A DNA stretch of 64,000 nucleotides, taken from an uncultured Oscillospiraceae bacterium. GTDB lineage: Bacteria; Bacillota; Clostridia; Oscillospirales; Oscillospiraceae. The DNA lies in the NCBI GenBank assembly GCA_934591815.1, contig CAKTPV010000001.1:202939-266938 (forward strand), read 5' to 3'. Shown piece by piece: positions 1 to 8,108 of the stretch; position 1 is the stretch's first letter, and each line of letters starts with the position of its first letter. A model generated the notes under the pieces. It saw only the letters and a list, made by a program, of their open reading frames with translations, searched no databases and was not told where the DNA came from. The position numbers and the translations under genes are program-made.

Positions 1-372
1 CGCACCAGCTGCGACTGGCTGTCCGCCGATGAGGGCAATGTGGACACCTACATGGCCGATCCCCTGTGCGGCGCCGACGCCACGGTGGGTCTGTTCCGGC
101 AGATGCTGCTGGGTATCCGCTTCAACCAGAAGCTCAGCAACCTGCGGCAGATGGATCCCCGCATCCCGGTGCTGTTCGTCGCCGGCGAAAAGGACCCGGT
201 GGGCGACTGCGGCAACGGCGTGCGCCGGACGTATCAGGAGTTCCGCCGCGCCGGTGTGCAGGACTGCACCCTGAAGCTGTATCCCGGCCTGCGCCACGAG
301 ATCCTCAATGAAAAGGCGCAACAGCAGCAGATTTTCGAGGACATCGGCCAGTGGCTCACCTCCAAGCTCTAA
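1..372 (+). CDS. Alpha/beta hydrolase, C-terminal part (5' end outside window)
   Basis: The frame is open from base 1, so the gene starts upstream. The visible 123 residues look like the C-terminal part of a serine hydrolase of the lysophospholipase/monoglyceride-lipase type: an early DWLSADEGNVDTYMADPLCG stretch, then VLFVAGEKDPVGD, which holds the usual acidic catalytic residue, and YPGLRHEIL near the end, which holds the catalytic histidine. The nucleophile serine would lie before the window. The family hydrolyses esters of lipids or small molecules; the substrate cannot be told. The stop overlaps the stop of the convergent gene by 4 bp. Confidence 0.85.
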   Translation, partial: RTSCDWLSADEGNVDTYMADPLCGADATVGLFRQMLLGIRFNQKLSNLRQMDPRIPVLFVAGEKDPVGDCGNGVRRTYQEFRRAGVQDCTLKLYPGLRHEILNEKAQQQQIFEDIGQWLTSKL

Positions 373-917
373 GAGGTACGCAGCGCCGACGCCAGACGGT
401 GCAGGGAGAGAAGGTCGATATCCCCGCCCCGGCGCAGCACCCGGGCGGACAGGAAGCAGTCCGCCACGAACACCAGCAGCACCACCAGCGTGACAGTCGG
501 TGGGATGCGCTCCGCCAGCGCCGACGCCCACGGGTGGACATACCGCACGGCCAGCGCCGCCAGCGGCCCCCATACCAGCGCGAACGGCACGCAGACCCGG
601 CGGTTCAGATCCATCTTGGTGGCGCTGTAATCCCAGAACAGGACGCCCAGCAGCCGCTCATAGAGGAGGTGGACGACGTACTCCACCGCCGTGGCTGTCA
701 GACCGCCGTACAGCGCCAGACGCCAGAATGTGCCGGTCATGTCCGGCGGCAGATGCAGCACCGCCAGCATGGCAAGGCCGTACACCGGACACAGCGGCAG
801 CAGCAGAAAGCATTTCCGCACCTGATGGGGCGAACGGCGCACCGCTGCATACAGCTTCTCCAGCACATACCCTCCGAAGCTGTACAGCAGAAACAGCCAG
901 AACCAATAGAAACGCAT
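369..917 (-). CDS. Putative ABC-transporter type IV membrane protein (CmpB-like)
   Basis: A 182-residue integral membrane protein with about five hydrophobic segments. It begins [20 protein letters not shown] and contains the [21 protein letters not shown] stretch typical of the putative ABC-transporter type IV family (PF06541) common in Clostridia. A molecular function has not been assigned to the family as far as I know. The start was chosen because a GGAGGATAT ribosome site lies just upstream; the frame is open further upstream but has no such site. It faces the uracil-DNA glycosylase gene divergently. Confidence 0.75.
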   Translation of the reverse strand: MRFYWFWLFLLYSFGGYVLEKLYAAVRRSPHQVRKCFLLLPLCPVYGLAMLAVLHLPPDMTGTFWRLALYGGLTATAVEYVVHLLYERLLGVLFWDYSATKMDLNRRVCVPFALVWGPLAALAVRYVHPWASALAERIPPTVTLVVLLVFVADCFLSARVLRRGGDIDLLSLHRLASALRTS

Positions 918-988
918 ACGATATCCTCCGCCTGTAATTTTTCGTAGTTTGCGCGGCGGAGGCACCGACGATACGGGAGGAACGAGAT

Positions 989-1567
989 ATGACGGAATGG
1001 GAAGCCCTGCGGGAGGAATGCCTGCACTGCCGCGCCTGCACGCTGGCGGACACACGGACGAACGTGGTCTTCGGCGTAGGCGCCGAGAACGCGGAGGTGC
1101 TGTTCATCGGCGAGGCGCCGGGCGCCAGCGAGGACGCACAGGGCGAGCCCTTTGTGGGCCGCGCCGGTAAGCTGCTGGACGATATGCTGGCCATGATCGG
1201 GTTGGACAGAAGCCGCATCTACATCACCAACTCCGTCAAATGCCGCCCGCCCCAGAACCGGGATCCGCTGAACACGGAGAAGGACGCCTGCCGCGGCTAT
1301 CTGTCCCGGCAGCTCGCGCTGATGAAGCCCAAGATCATCGTGTGTCTCGGCCGTATCAGTGCCATGGAGCTGATCCGTGAGGACTTCAAGATCTCTCAGG
1401 AGCACGGGCAGTTCTTTGAGAAGGACGGCGTCCAGATGATGGCGCTGTACCACCCCGCCGCCCTGCTCCGCGACCCCCGGAAAAAGCCGGAGACCTTTGA
1501 GGACTTAAAGCGTCTGCAGGCCAAGATCCGGGAGATCTGCGATCACACGCCTATTCAGTTTGCATAA
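989..1567 (+). CDS. Type-4 uracil-DNA glycosylase (4Fe-4S)
   Basis: Removes uracil from DNA to start base-excision repair. The 192-residue length fits the family 4 (UdgA) enzymes. Diagnostic features are the iron-sulfur cysteines C14/C17 in the N-terminal CLHCRACTL motif and C85/C101 further in, the active-site GEAPG motif at 41-45, and the HPAALL motif near 155. The N-terminal text [20 protein letters not shown] is typical. The start has a GGAGG-type site upstream. The next gene begins 7 bp after the stop, so the two are probably co-transcribed. Confidence 0.93.
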   Translation: MTEWEALREECLHCRACTLADTRTNVVFGVGAENAEVLFIGEAPGASEDAQGEPFVGRAGKLLDDMLAMIGLDRSRIYITNSVKCRPPQNRDPLNTEKDACRGYLSRQLALMKPKIIVCLGRISAMELIREDFKISQEHGQFFEKDGVQMMALYHPAALLRDPRKKPETFEDLKRLQAKIREICDHTPIQFA

Positions 1568-1574
1568 AACTGCC

Positions 1575-1958
1575 ATGAAAGTCGAACACATCGCCCTTTA
1601 TGTAGAGGATCTGGAAGCAGCCAGAGTATTTTTCATGAAATATCTCGGTGCCGGCTCAAACGACGGATACCACAACCAAAAGACAGACTTCCGCTCGTAT
1701 TTCCTGACCTTTGATGACGGTGCGCGGCTGGAGCTCATGCATAAGCCGGACATGACGGACATGCCGAAAACTCCGTCCCGCACCGGCTACGCGCACATCG
1801 CATTCAGCGTGGGCAGCCGGGAGCGGGTGGACGCCCTGACCGCGGAGCTGCGCGCCGCCGGATATGAAGTCGTCAGCGGCCCCAGGATCACCGGTGACGG
1901 CTATTATGAGAGCTGCATCGCCGTTATTGAGGGAAACCTCATCGAGATCACCGTATAA
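1575..1958 (+). CDS. VOC (glyoxalase/bleomycin-resistance fold) family protein
   Basis: A 127-residue single-domain protein of the vicinal-oxygen-chelate superfamily, with the usual opening [20 protein letters not shown] and later [19 protein letters not shown]5 and E124 (NLIEITV) are in the places where the family binds a divalent metal. The substrate cannot be deduced; lactoylglutathione-lyase-like and dioxygenase-like members share these features. The ATG at 1575 fits the family start; an in-frame TTG at 1560 overlaps the previous stop codon. No strong ribosome site is visible, which fits translational coupling to the glycosylase gene. Confidence 0.85.
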   Translation: MKVEHIALYVEDLEAARVFFMKYLGAGSNDGYHNQKTDFRSYFLTFDDGARLELMHKPDMTDMPKTPSRTGYAHIAFSVGSRERVDALTAELRAAGYEVVSGPRITGDGYYESCIAVIEGNLIEITV

Positions 1959-1959
1959 A

Positions 1960-1993
1960 AAAGAGAGGTGACGCGGAGCGTCACCTCTCTTTT
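1960..1993. terminator. Bidirectional rho-independent terminator
   Basis: A 14-bp perfect stem (AAAGAGAGGTGACG at 1960-1973 with its complement at 1979-1992) with A- and T-runs on the two sides. It sits between the convergent VOC and proS genes and can serve both. Confidence 0.9.
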
Positions 1994-2003
1994 TATGCTT
2001 CTT

Positions 2004-3443
2004 TTAATACGCCACGCCCCAGTAGATGTCGGTGGTAGCGGGCTTGCCGCACATAACGCACTTGCCCTCGGTGCCGGACTGCTTCAGCGGCATGCAGCGG
2101 CTGGACACGCCGGCCTTCTCCTTCATGGCCAGCTCGCACTCCAGACTGCCGCACCACTTGGTACGGGCGAAGCCGCCCTTGCCCTGCGCCATCTCCTTGA
2201 CCTCCTCCCAGGAGGTCATGTCAAAGGTGTTGTCCTCCAGATTCTTGGAGGCCATGGCGTACAGGTTGTCGTGGACGTCCTGCAGCAGCTTCTGCACGGC
2301 GCTCTCCAGCTCCGTCAGCGGCACAAAGGTCTTCTCGCCGGTATCGCGGCGAGCCACGCAGCACTGGCCCTTCTCCATATCCTTAGGGCCGATCTCCACA
2401 CGCAGCGGCACGCCCTTCATCTCGTACTGGGCGAACTTCCAGCCGGCGGACTGGTCGCTGTCGTCCATGCTGACACGGATACCGGCGGCAGTCAGACGGT
2501 CACGCAGGGACGCGGCGGCCTCCAGCACGCCCTCCTTGTGCTGGGCGATGGGGATGACCACCACCTGCGTGGGGGCAATGACGGGGGGCAGCACCAGGCC
2601 GTGGTTGTCGCTGTGGGTCATGATGATCGCACCGATCAGGCGGGTGGATGCGCCCCAGCTGGTCTGGAACGGATATTGCAGGGTGTTGTCCCGGCCGGCG
2701 AACGTCACGTCGTAGGCACGGGAGAACTTATCGCCGAAGAAGTGGCTGGTGCCGGACTGGAGGGCCTTGTGGTCCTTCATCATGCACTCGATGGTATAGG
2801 TGGCCTCGGCGCCGGCGAACTTCTCCTTGTCGGTCTTGCGGCCCTTCACCACGGGCATGGCCAGCGCGTTCTTGCACATATCGGCGTAGCAGTTGAGCTG
2901 CTGCTCCGTCTCCGCCTCGGCCTCGGCCGCCGTCTCGTGGATGGTGTGGCCCTCCTGCCACCAGAACTCGCGGCTGCGCAGGAAGGGGCGGGTGGTCTTT
3001 TCCCAGCGGATAACGCTGCACCACTGGTTATACAGCATGGGCAGCTCGCGGTAGCTGTGAAGCACGTGAGCCCAGTGGTCGCAGAACATGGTCTCGGAGG
3101 TGGGACGGAACGCCAGACGCTCCTCCAGCGGCTCGCTGCCGCCGTGGGTGACCCATGCCACCTCAGGCGCGAAGCCCTCCACCAGCTCGCCCTCCTTCTT
3201 CAGAAGGCTCTCGGGGATCAGGACGGGCATGGCCACGTTGACGTGGCCGGTCTTCTTGAACTCCGCGTCCATGTACTTCTGAATATTTTCCCAAATGGCA
3301 TAGCCGTAAGGTCGAAGGATCAGAAAGCCCTTGACACTGGCGTAGTCCACCAGCTCCGCCTTCAGGCAGATGTCCGTATACCACTTGGTGAAATCCTCCT
3401 CCATGGGAGTGATCGCTTCCACATTTCTCTGATCCTTAGCCAT
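2004..3443 (-). CDS. proS: Proline--tRNA ligase (archaeal/eukaryotic-like type)
   Basis: Charges tRNA-Pro with proline in the cytoplasm. The 479-residue length, the absence of the editing-domain insertion of the long bacterial form, and the C-terminal zinc-binding-like region (CVMCGKPATTDIYWGVAY at the very end) mark the short archaeal-type ProS. Class II motifs are visible: PTSETMFCDHW with SYRELPMLYNQW, then RPFLRSREFWWQEGHT as motif 2, and TSWGASTRLIGAIIMTHSD as motif 3. It has its own promoter upstream and no T-box leader, unlike trpS nearby. A purine-rich AAAGGAAT site precedes the ATG. Confidence 0.97.
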   Translation of the reverse strand: MAKDQRNVEAITPMEEDFTKWYTDICLKAELVDYASVKGFLILRPYGYAIWENIQKYMDAEFKKTGHVNVAMPVLIPESLLKKEGELVEGFAPEVAWVTHGGSEPLEERLAFRPTSETMFCDHWAHVLHSYRELPMLYNQWCSVIRWEKTTRPFLRSREFWWQEGHTIHETAAEAEAETEQQLNCYADMCKNALAMPVVKGRKTDKEKFAGAEATYTIECMMKDHKALQSGTSHFFGDKFSRAYDVTFAGRDNTLQYPFQTSWGASTRLIGAIIMTHSDNHGLVLPPVIAPTQVVVIPIAQHKEGVLEAAASLRDRLTAAGIRVSMDDSDQSAGWKFAQYEMKGVPLRVEIGPKDMEKGQCCVARRDTGEKTFVPLTELESAVQKLLQDVHDNLYAMASKNLEDNTFDMTSWEEVKEMAQGKGGFARTKWCGSLECELAMKEKAGVSSRCMPLKQSGTEGKCVMCGKPATTDIYWGVAY

Positions 3444-3491
3444 AGATACATACCATTCCTTTGCTTATTATAGAGTAGATGCCGACTTAGT

Positions 3492-3520
3492 ATTCTACCC
3501 GCCGGAGTCGCCGTTGTCAA
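3492..3520 (-). promoter_or_regulatory. Sigma-A-type promoter of proS
   Basis: On the minus strand a TTGACA (3515-3520) and TAGAAT (3492-3497) are 17 bp apart, about 50 bp before the proS start. Confidence 0.7.
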
Positions 3521-3542
3521 GATTCCGCAGGAAAAAGGCCGC

Positions 3543-3570
3543 AAAAAGACCGCCTTTCGGCGGTCTTTTT
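3543..3570 (-). terminator. Rho-independent terminator after trpB2
   Basis: A 12-bp perfect stem with a TTTC/GAAA loop (AAAAAGACCGCC at 3543-3554 pairing with 3559-3570) and T-runs, 14 bp past the trpB2 stop on the minus strand. Confidence 0.9.
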
Positions 3571-3584
3571 CGCGCAAATCGTTC

Positions 3585-4970
3585 TTATTCGTTGCCGGGG
3601 AAGTCCGGGATGGTGGCAAAGCCGCGGGCAAGATCCTCGTCGGTGGGGACGGTGTCGCTCATCACCCCGTCGTTATACTTGCCGTAGGCCACCATGTCGA
3701 AGTAGCCGGTGCCGGTGAGGCCCAGCACGATGGTGCGCGCCTCCCCCGTCTCTCTGCACTTCAGCGCCTCGTCCATGGCCACGCGGATGGCGTGGCTGCT
3801 CTCTGGCGCGGGCAGGATGCCCTCACAGCGGGCGAACAGCTCCGCCGCCTCGAACACGGCGGTCTGCTCCACGCTGCGCGCCTCCAGATAGCCGTCGTGG
3901 TACAGCTGGCTGACGATGCTGCTCATACCGTGGTAGCGCAGGCCGCCAGCGTGGTTGGCAGAGGGGATGAAGCCGTTGCCCAGCGTGTACATCTTGGCCA
4001 TAGGGCAGATCTTGCCGGTGTCGCAGAAGTCGTAGCGGAACACGCCCCGGGTCAGGCTGGGGCAGGAGGCCGGCTCCACGGCGATGATGCGGTAATCCGC
4101 CTCGCCCCGGAGCATCTGCCCCACGAAGGGGGAGATGAGGCCGCCCAGATTGGAGCCGCCGCCGGCGCAGCCGATGATGGTATCGGGCTTGATGTGGTAC
4201 TTCTCCAGCGCCGCCATGGTCTCCAGACCGATAATGGACTGGTGCAGCAGCACCTGATTGAGGACGCTGCCCAGCACATAGCGGTACCCCTCCCGGCTGG
4301 CGGCGGCCTCCACCGCCTCGCTGATGGCGCAGCCCAGAGAGCCGGTGGTATCGGGGAACTCCGCCAGAATTTTTCTTCCCACCTCGGTGGTGTTGGAGGG
4401 GGACGGCGTCACGTTGGCGCCGTAGGTACGCATGACCTCCCGGCGGAAGGGCTTTTGCTCATAGGAGCACTTGACCATGAACACACGGCAGTCCAGTCCC
4501 AGATAAGCGCAGGCCATGCTCAGGGCCGTACCCCACTGCCCGGCGCCCGTCTCGGTGGTAACGCCCCGCAGCCCCTGCCGCTTGGCATAATACGCCTGTG
4601 CGATGGCGGAGTTCAGCTTGTGGCTGCCGGAGGTGTTGTTGCCCTCAAACTTATAGTAGATGTGGGCGGGGGTGTCCAGCTTCTCCTCCAGACAGTAGGC
4701 GCGAACCAGCGGGGACGGACGGTACATCTTGTAGAAATCCCGTATCTCCCGGGGGATGGGGATATACGCGGTGGTATCGTCCAGCTCCTGCTTCACCAGC
4801 TCGCCGCAGAACACGTGGCCCAGCTCCTCCGCCGTCATGGGCTGGAGCGTGCCGGGGTTCAGCAGGGGCGCGGGCTTGTTGGTCATATCCGCACGCACGT
4901 TGTACCAGTTCCGAGGCAGCTCGTCCTCGCTGAGGTAGATCTTGTAGGGGATCGTGGTCGTATCTTTCAT
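3585..4970 (-). CDS. TrpB2-type tryptophan synthase beta chain-like protein
   Basis: A PLP enzyme that would make tryptophan from indole and serine, probably as a salvage enzyme, since no trpA is beside it. The 461 residues match the long TrpB2 class rather than the about 400-residue TrpB1. The PLP lysine is K118 in GSHKLNSA, followed by the catalytic glutamate in ETGAGQWGTA and the glycine-rich phosphate-binding loop GCAGGGSNLGG. It lies 58 bp after trpS on the same strand with a good AGGAGGCAAC ribosome site and no clear promoter between, so the tryptophan T-box ahead of trpS probably controls it too. Confidence 0.9.
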   Translation of the reverse strand: MKDTTTIPYKIYLSEDELPRNWYNVRADMTNKPAPLLNPGTLQPMTAEELGHVFCGELVKQELDDTTAYIPIPREIRDFYKMYRPSPLVRAYCLEEKLDTPAHIYYKFEGNNTSGSHKLNSAIAQAYYAKRQGLRGVTTETGAGQWGTALSMACAYLGLDCRVFMVKCSYEQKPFRREVMRTYGANVTPSPSNTTEVGRKILAEFPDTTGSLGCAISEAVEAAASREGYRYVLGSVLNQVLLHQSIIGLETMAALEKYHIKPDTIIGCAGGGSNLGGLISPFVGQMLRGEADYRIIAVEPASCPSLTRGVFRYDFCDTGKICPMAKMYTLGNGFIPSANHAGGLRYHGMSSIVSQLYHDGYLEARSVEQTAVFEAAELFARCEGILPAPESSHAIRVAMDEALKCRETGEARTIVLGLTGTGYFDMVAYGKYNDGVMSDTVPTDEDLARGFATIPDFPGNE

Positions 4971-5028
4971 CTTAGTTGCCTCCTAAACTATAATACCGCG
5001 TGGTGCGGGGTCTTGCTGTTTGTACGAA

Positions 5029-6072
5029 TTATGCGAAATAGTCGATCTGCATGGCGTGCTTCACCTTGTCCAGCGTCTGGGCCGCCGCCTCCTTGGCCAC
5101 GCCGCTGCCCTGCCGCAGGATCTCCATGATGGCGTCGGGATCCTTGGCCAGCTCCTGACGGCGGGTGCGGATGGGCTCCAGCGTCTCCTGCAGCACGTTG
5201 TTCAGGAACTTCTTCACCTTCACATCGCCCAGACCGCCCCGCTCATAGTGGGCCTTCAGCTCGTCCAGATTGGCGTAGTCCGGCAGGTAGCGGGCAAAAT
5301 GCTCGTCTGTGCAGAAGGCGTCCAGATACAGGAACACCGGGTTGTCCTTGGTGTTGCCGGGGTCGGATACCTGCAGGTGGTTGGGGTCGGTGTACATCCC
5401 CATGATCTTGGTGCGGATGTCGTCCGGCTCGTCGGACAGGTAGATGCAGTTGCCCAGGGACTTGCTCATCTTGGCCTTGCCGTCGGTGCCGGGCAGACGC
5501 AGGCAGGCGGCGTTATCGGGCAGCAGCGCCGTGGGCTCCACCAGCGTCTCGCCGTACAGCTCGTTGAAGCGGCGGACGATCTCGCGGGCCTGCTCCAGCA
5601 TGGGCAGCTGATCCTCGCCCACCGGCACGGTGTCCGCCATGAAGGCGGTGATGTCCGCCGTCTGGCTGACGGGATAGGTCAGAAAGCCCATGGGAATGCT
5701 GTGGTTGAAGCCGCGAAGCTGGATCTCCGCCTTGACGGTGGGGTTCCGCTCCAGCCGTGCCAGCGTCACCAGATTCATGTAGTAGAACGTCAGTTCCGTC
5801 AGCTCGCTGATGTGGGATTGCACCAGAATGGTGGATTTGGCGGGGTCGATGCCGCAGGACAGATAGTCCAGCGCCACCTGCATGATGTTCTCCCGCACCT
5901 TCTGGGGATGGTCAAAGTTGTCGGTGAGGGCCTGTGCGTCGGCGATCATGAAGAACAGCTTTTCAAATTTTCCGCTGTTTTGCAGCATCACGCGGTTGCG
6001 CAGAGAGCCGACGTAGTGGCCGACGTGAAGGCGTCCGGTAGGGCGGTCGCCGGTGAGGATGATCTTTCCCAT
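5029..6072 (-). CDS. trpS: Tryptophan--tRNA ligase
   Basis: Charges tRNA-Trp. A 347-residue class I synthetase with the nucleotide-binding HVGH signature at 16-19 ([17 protein letters not shown]) and the KMSKS loop ([11 protein letters not shown]). The start at 6072 was chosen because the family begins there and an AAGGAAA-type site precedes it; the open frame that continues upstream is T-box leader, not coding. Transcription is governed by the T-box described at 6114-6392. trpB2 follows. Confidence 0.96.
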   Translation of the reverse strand: MGKIILTGDRPTGRLHVGHYVGSLRNRVMLQNSGKFEKLFFMIADAQALTDNFDHPQKVRENIMQVALDYLSCGIDPAKSTILVQSHISELTELTFYYMNLVTLARLERNPTVKAEIQLRGFNHSIPMGFLTYPVSQTADITAFMADTVPVGEDQLPMLEQAREIVRRFNELYGETLVEPTALLPDNAACLRLPGTDGKAKMSKSLGNCIYLSDEPDDIRTKIMGMYTDPNHLQVSDPGNTKDNPVFLYLDAFCTDEHFARYLPDYANLDELKAHYERGGLGDVKVKKFLNNVLQETLEPIRTRRQELAKDPDAIMEILRQGSGVAKEAAAQTLDKVKHAMQIDYFA

Positions 6073-6113
6073 GATGATGTTTCCTTTCTGTATGAAAAAT
6101 TTTATGAGACAAC

Positions 6114-6392
6114 AAAAAAACGTCCTGTCCCATGGAATTCCATGGGACAGGACGTAAGCTACGTTCCTGCGGTACCACCCAAATTGGCGAAATGCCCGCT
6201 CTGCACGCACGATCATGCGCTCCGCCGGGGTAACGGCCGCGGCTGCCGTCGGGTATTACTCGCCCTTGCAGGCTTTCTCCCCGCCCTCGTAAGGCCATTC
6301 GCCGCACGTTCCGCTGCCGCGCTCCCACCGCTGCGCCGCTCTCTGAAAGTTTCCCGTGCAGGTACTTCTCTTACTCAATGGTTTCTGAATAT
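6114..6392 (-). promoter_or_regulatory. Tryptophan-specific T-box leader with terminator
   Basis: On the minus strand the leader holds the T-box consensus GGGTGGTACCGCAGGAAC (about 6166-6183), followed by a perfect 36-bp palindrome (6120-6155) and a T-run, which is the terminator hairpin. In the 5' region, the sequence GAATGGCC places UGG, the tryptophan codon, as the specifier at 6295-6297. Known mechanism: uncharged tRNA-Trp pairs with specifier and T-box and prevents termination. The specifier identity agrees with the downstream trpS. Confidence 0.92.
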
Positions 6393-6398
6393 GGGGCT

Positions 6399-6426
6399 AT
6401 TGTAACACCTTTTTCCCGGATGTCAA
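6399..6426 (-). promoter_or_regulatory. Promoter of the T-box-trpS transcript
   Basis: On the minus strand TTGACA (6421-6426) and TACAAT (6399-6404) are separated by 16 bp, just past the stop of the upstream radical SAM gene. Confidence 0.8.
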
Positions 6427-6435
6427 GGGGTTTTC

Positions 6436-7305
6436 TCACAGTGCCCGCAAAAACTCCGGCTTCAGGTCCCGCCGTCCCGCCAGCGCCGCGCCGATCTGCC
6501 CCAGCAGAGCGTCCCGGTCGCCGTTGAGGGTACCCTTCAGCGTCAGGTAGTTGCTGGCGTGGTTGGCGCGGAACACAGTGCCCTCACTGTCCACGTTCTG
6601 CAGGAAAAGCTCCGTCTCCTTCAGCACCTCTGCCGGGGTGAGCAGCGTAAAGCTGCCGTCCTTTACCCACGTCTCCAGCGGCGTTCCCGGCTCCACCATC
6701 AGTGTCAGCAGCCCCAGATAGTCGGGCTTCATCTCGCTGACGGCCCTGGCGGTGTCCACCGCGTGCTGCCGCCACAGCTCCACGCTGCCGAGACCGGAGA
6801 TGGCGGTCACCGACAGGGCAAGGCCGCACCGCCGGGCCTTCTGCCCCGCCGCCACGATGGCAGCGGCGGTATGGCCCTTGCTCATCCGGGTCAGCACCGC
6901 GTCACAGCCGGACTCCAGCCCCATATACACCATCTTCAGCCCTCTGTCGCGGAGCAGGCGCAGGTCGTCCTCGCTCTTGACCTGCAAGCTGGCGGGCGAG
7001 GCGTAGCAGGTGACCCGCTCACATTCCGGGAACAGGCCGTACACCAGCCCCAGGATCTCCACCAGATCCTCCGTGCGGCGCATGAGGGCGTCGCCGTCAG
7101 CCAGAAAGACCCGCTCCACCCGGCGGTAGACCCGCCGCGCCAGCTCAAAATCCTCCCGGATCTCCGCCATGGGGCGCATGGAAAAATGCTTGTCGTCGTA
7201 CATATCGCAGAAGGCGCAGCGGTTGTGGCTGCACCCGTAGGTCACCTGCACGATGAGGCTGTACGCCTCGCTGGGCGGCCGGTAGACCTTGCCTTTATAG
7301 CGCAT
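6436..7305 (-). CDS. Radical SAM protein (elongator-like/B12-independent oxidoreductase type)
   Basis: A 289-residue radical SAM enzyme. The iron-sulfur cysteines are in TYGCSHNRCAFCDMY, with four rather than three residues between the first two cysteines, as I recall for this clostridial subfamily. Other features are the SAM-binding region around VFLADGDALM and the substrate half FRANHASNYLTLKGTLNGDR. The reaction is unknown; annotation as coproporphyrinogen-oxidase-like would be over-reading. The start at 7305 has an AAGGAG site; the open frame that runs on upstream is antisense to the SSB-like gene and is not coding. It is divergent from the SSB-like gene. Confidence 0.85.
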   Translation of the reverse strand: MRYKGKVYRPPSEAYSLIVQVTYGCSHNRCAFCDMYDDKHFSMRPMAEIREDFELARRVYRRVERVFLADGDALMRRTEDLVEILGLVYGLFPECERVTCYASPASLQVKSEDDLRLLRDRGLKMVYMGLESGCDAVLTRMSKGHTAAAIVAAGQKARRCGLALSVTAISGLGSVELWRQHAVDTARAVSEMKPDYLGLLTLMVEPGTPLETWVKDGSFTLLTPAEVLKETELFLQNVDSEGTVFRANHASNYLTLKGTLNGDRDALLGQIGAALAGRRDLKPEFLRAL

Positions 7306-7419
7306 GGGATCACACTCCTTTGCGGGTATTATGACACAGTTTTCGCCGTTTGAAAAGTGGTATGTTTCCGCCTCCCCCGGCATAGGGTGGGACATCTCAA
7401 CAAACGAGGTGTTCAAATT

Positions 7420-8046
7420 ATGGAACTGAATTACAACCGCGTCCATCTCTGCGGACAGGCGGCAGACGCCCCCGTCCTGTCTCACATCAACCACGGCTGC
7501 GCCTTTTACCGGTTCACCCTGTCGGTGCTGCGCCTGTCCGGACAGGCGGACAAGCTGCCGGTCATCGTCCCCAAGGCGCTGCTGGACACCGTACCGGTGG
7601 CGGCGGGCGATACGGTGACGGTCATCGGCCAGCTCCGCTCCTTCAACAACAAGAGCGGGCAGGGCAGCCGTCTGGTGATCTCCGTGTTCGCCCACCAGCT
7701 CACCCCCGGCGGCGAGAGTCCCTTCAACCAGATCCAGCTGTCCGGCGTGCTGTGCAAGACGCCGGTGCCGCGGCGGACGCCGCTGGGGCGGGAGATCTGC
7801 GACATCATTCTGGCGGTGAACCGGCGGTATGGCCGGGCGGACTACCTGCCGTGCATCGCGTGGGGCGCGGTGGCCGCCCAGACGGCGGATATGCACACCG
7901 GCCAGCGGCTCACGGTGGAGGGCCGCGTCCAGAGCCGGATCTACACAAAAAACGAGAACGGCGTGCTGACGGAGCGAACCGCCTACGAGGTGTCCATCAT
8001 GCGTCCGGCCGAGGTGGAGGAGTTTCTCATACATATTCCCCGTTGA
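7420..8046 (+). CDS. Single-stranded DNA-binding protein-like, two OB folds
   Basis: A 208-residue protein with two tandem SSB-like OB folds: residues about 1-95 (NYNRVHLCGQAADAPVLSH ... VTVIGQLRSFNN) and about 100-208 (NQIQLSGVLCKTPVPRRTPL ... LTVEGRVQSRIY). The second has the PLGREICDIILAVNRRYGRADYLP-type strand typical of primosomal PriB/SSB proteins. The acidic C-terminal tip of canonical SSB is missing, so it is likely an accessory SSB rather than the main replication protein. The ATG at 7420 follows a GAGGTG site. Its stop overlaps the promoter of the MATE gene. Confidence 0.8.
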   Translation: MELNYNRVHLCGQAADAPVLSHINHGCAFYRFTLSVLRLSGQADKLPVIVPKALLDTVPVAAGDTVTVIGQLRSFNNKSGQGSRLVISVFAHQLTPGGESPFNQIQLSGVLCKTPVPRRTPLGREICDIILAVNRRYGRADYLPCIAWGAVAAQTADMHTGQRLTVEGRVQSRIYTKNENGVLTERTAYEVSIMRPAEVEEFLIHIPR

Positions 8047-8071
8047 AAATGTGGGATATGAATGGTATGAT
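8043..8071 (+). promoter_or_regulatory. Probable promoter of the MATE gene
   Basis: TTGAAA (8043-8048) and TATGAT (8066-8071) with a 17-bp spacer; the -35 element overlaps the preceding stop codon. Confidence 0.6.
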
Positions 8072-8108
8072 ACTGTAAAAGACAGCTTTGTACGAAAGAG
8101 AGAGTATC

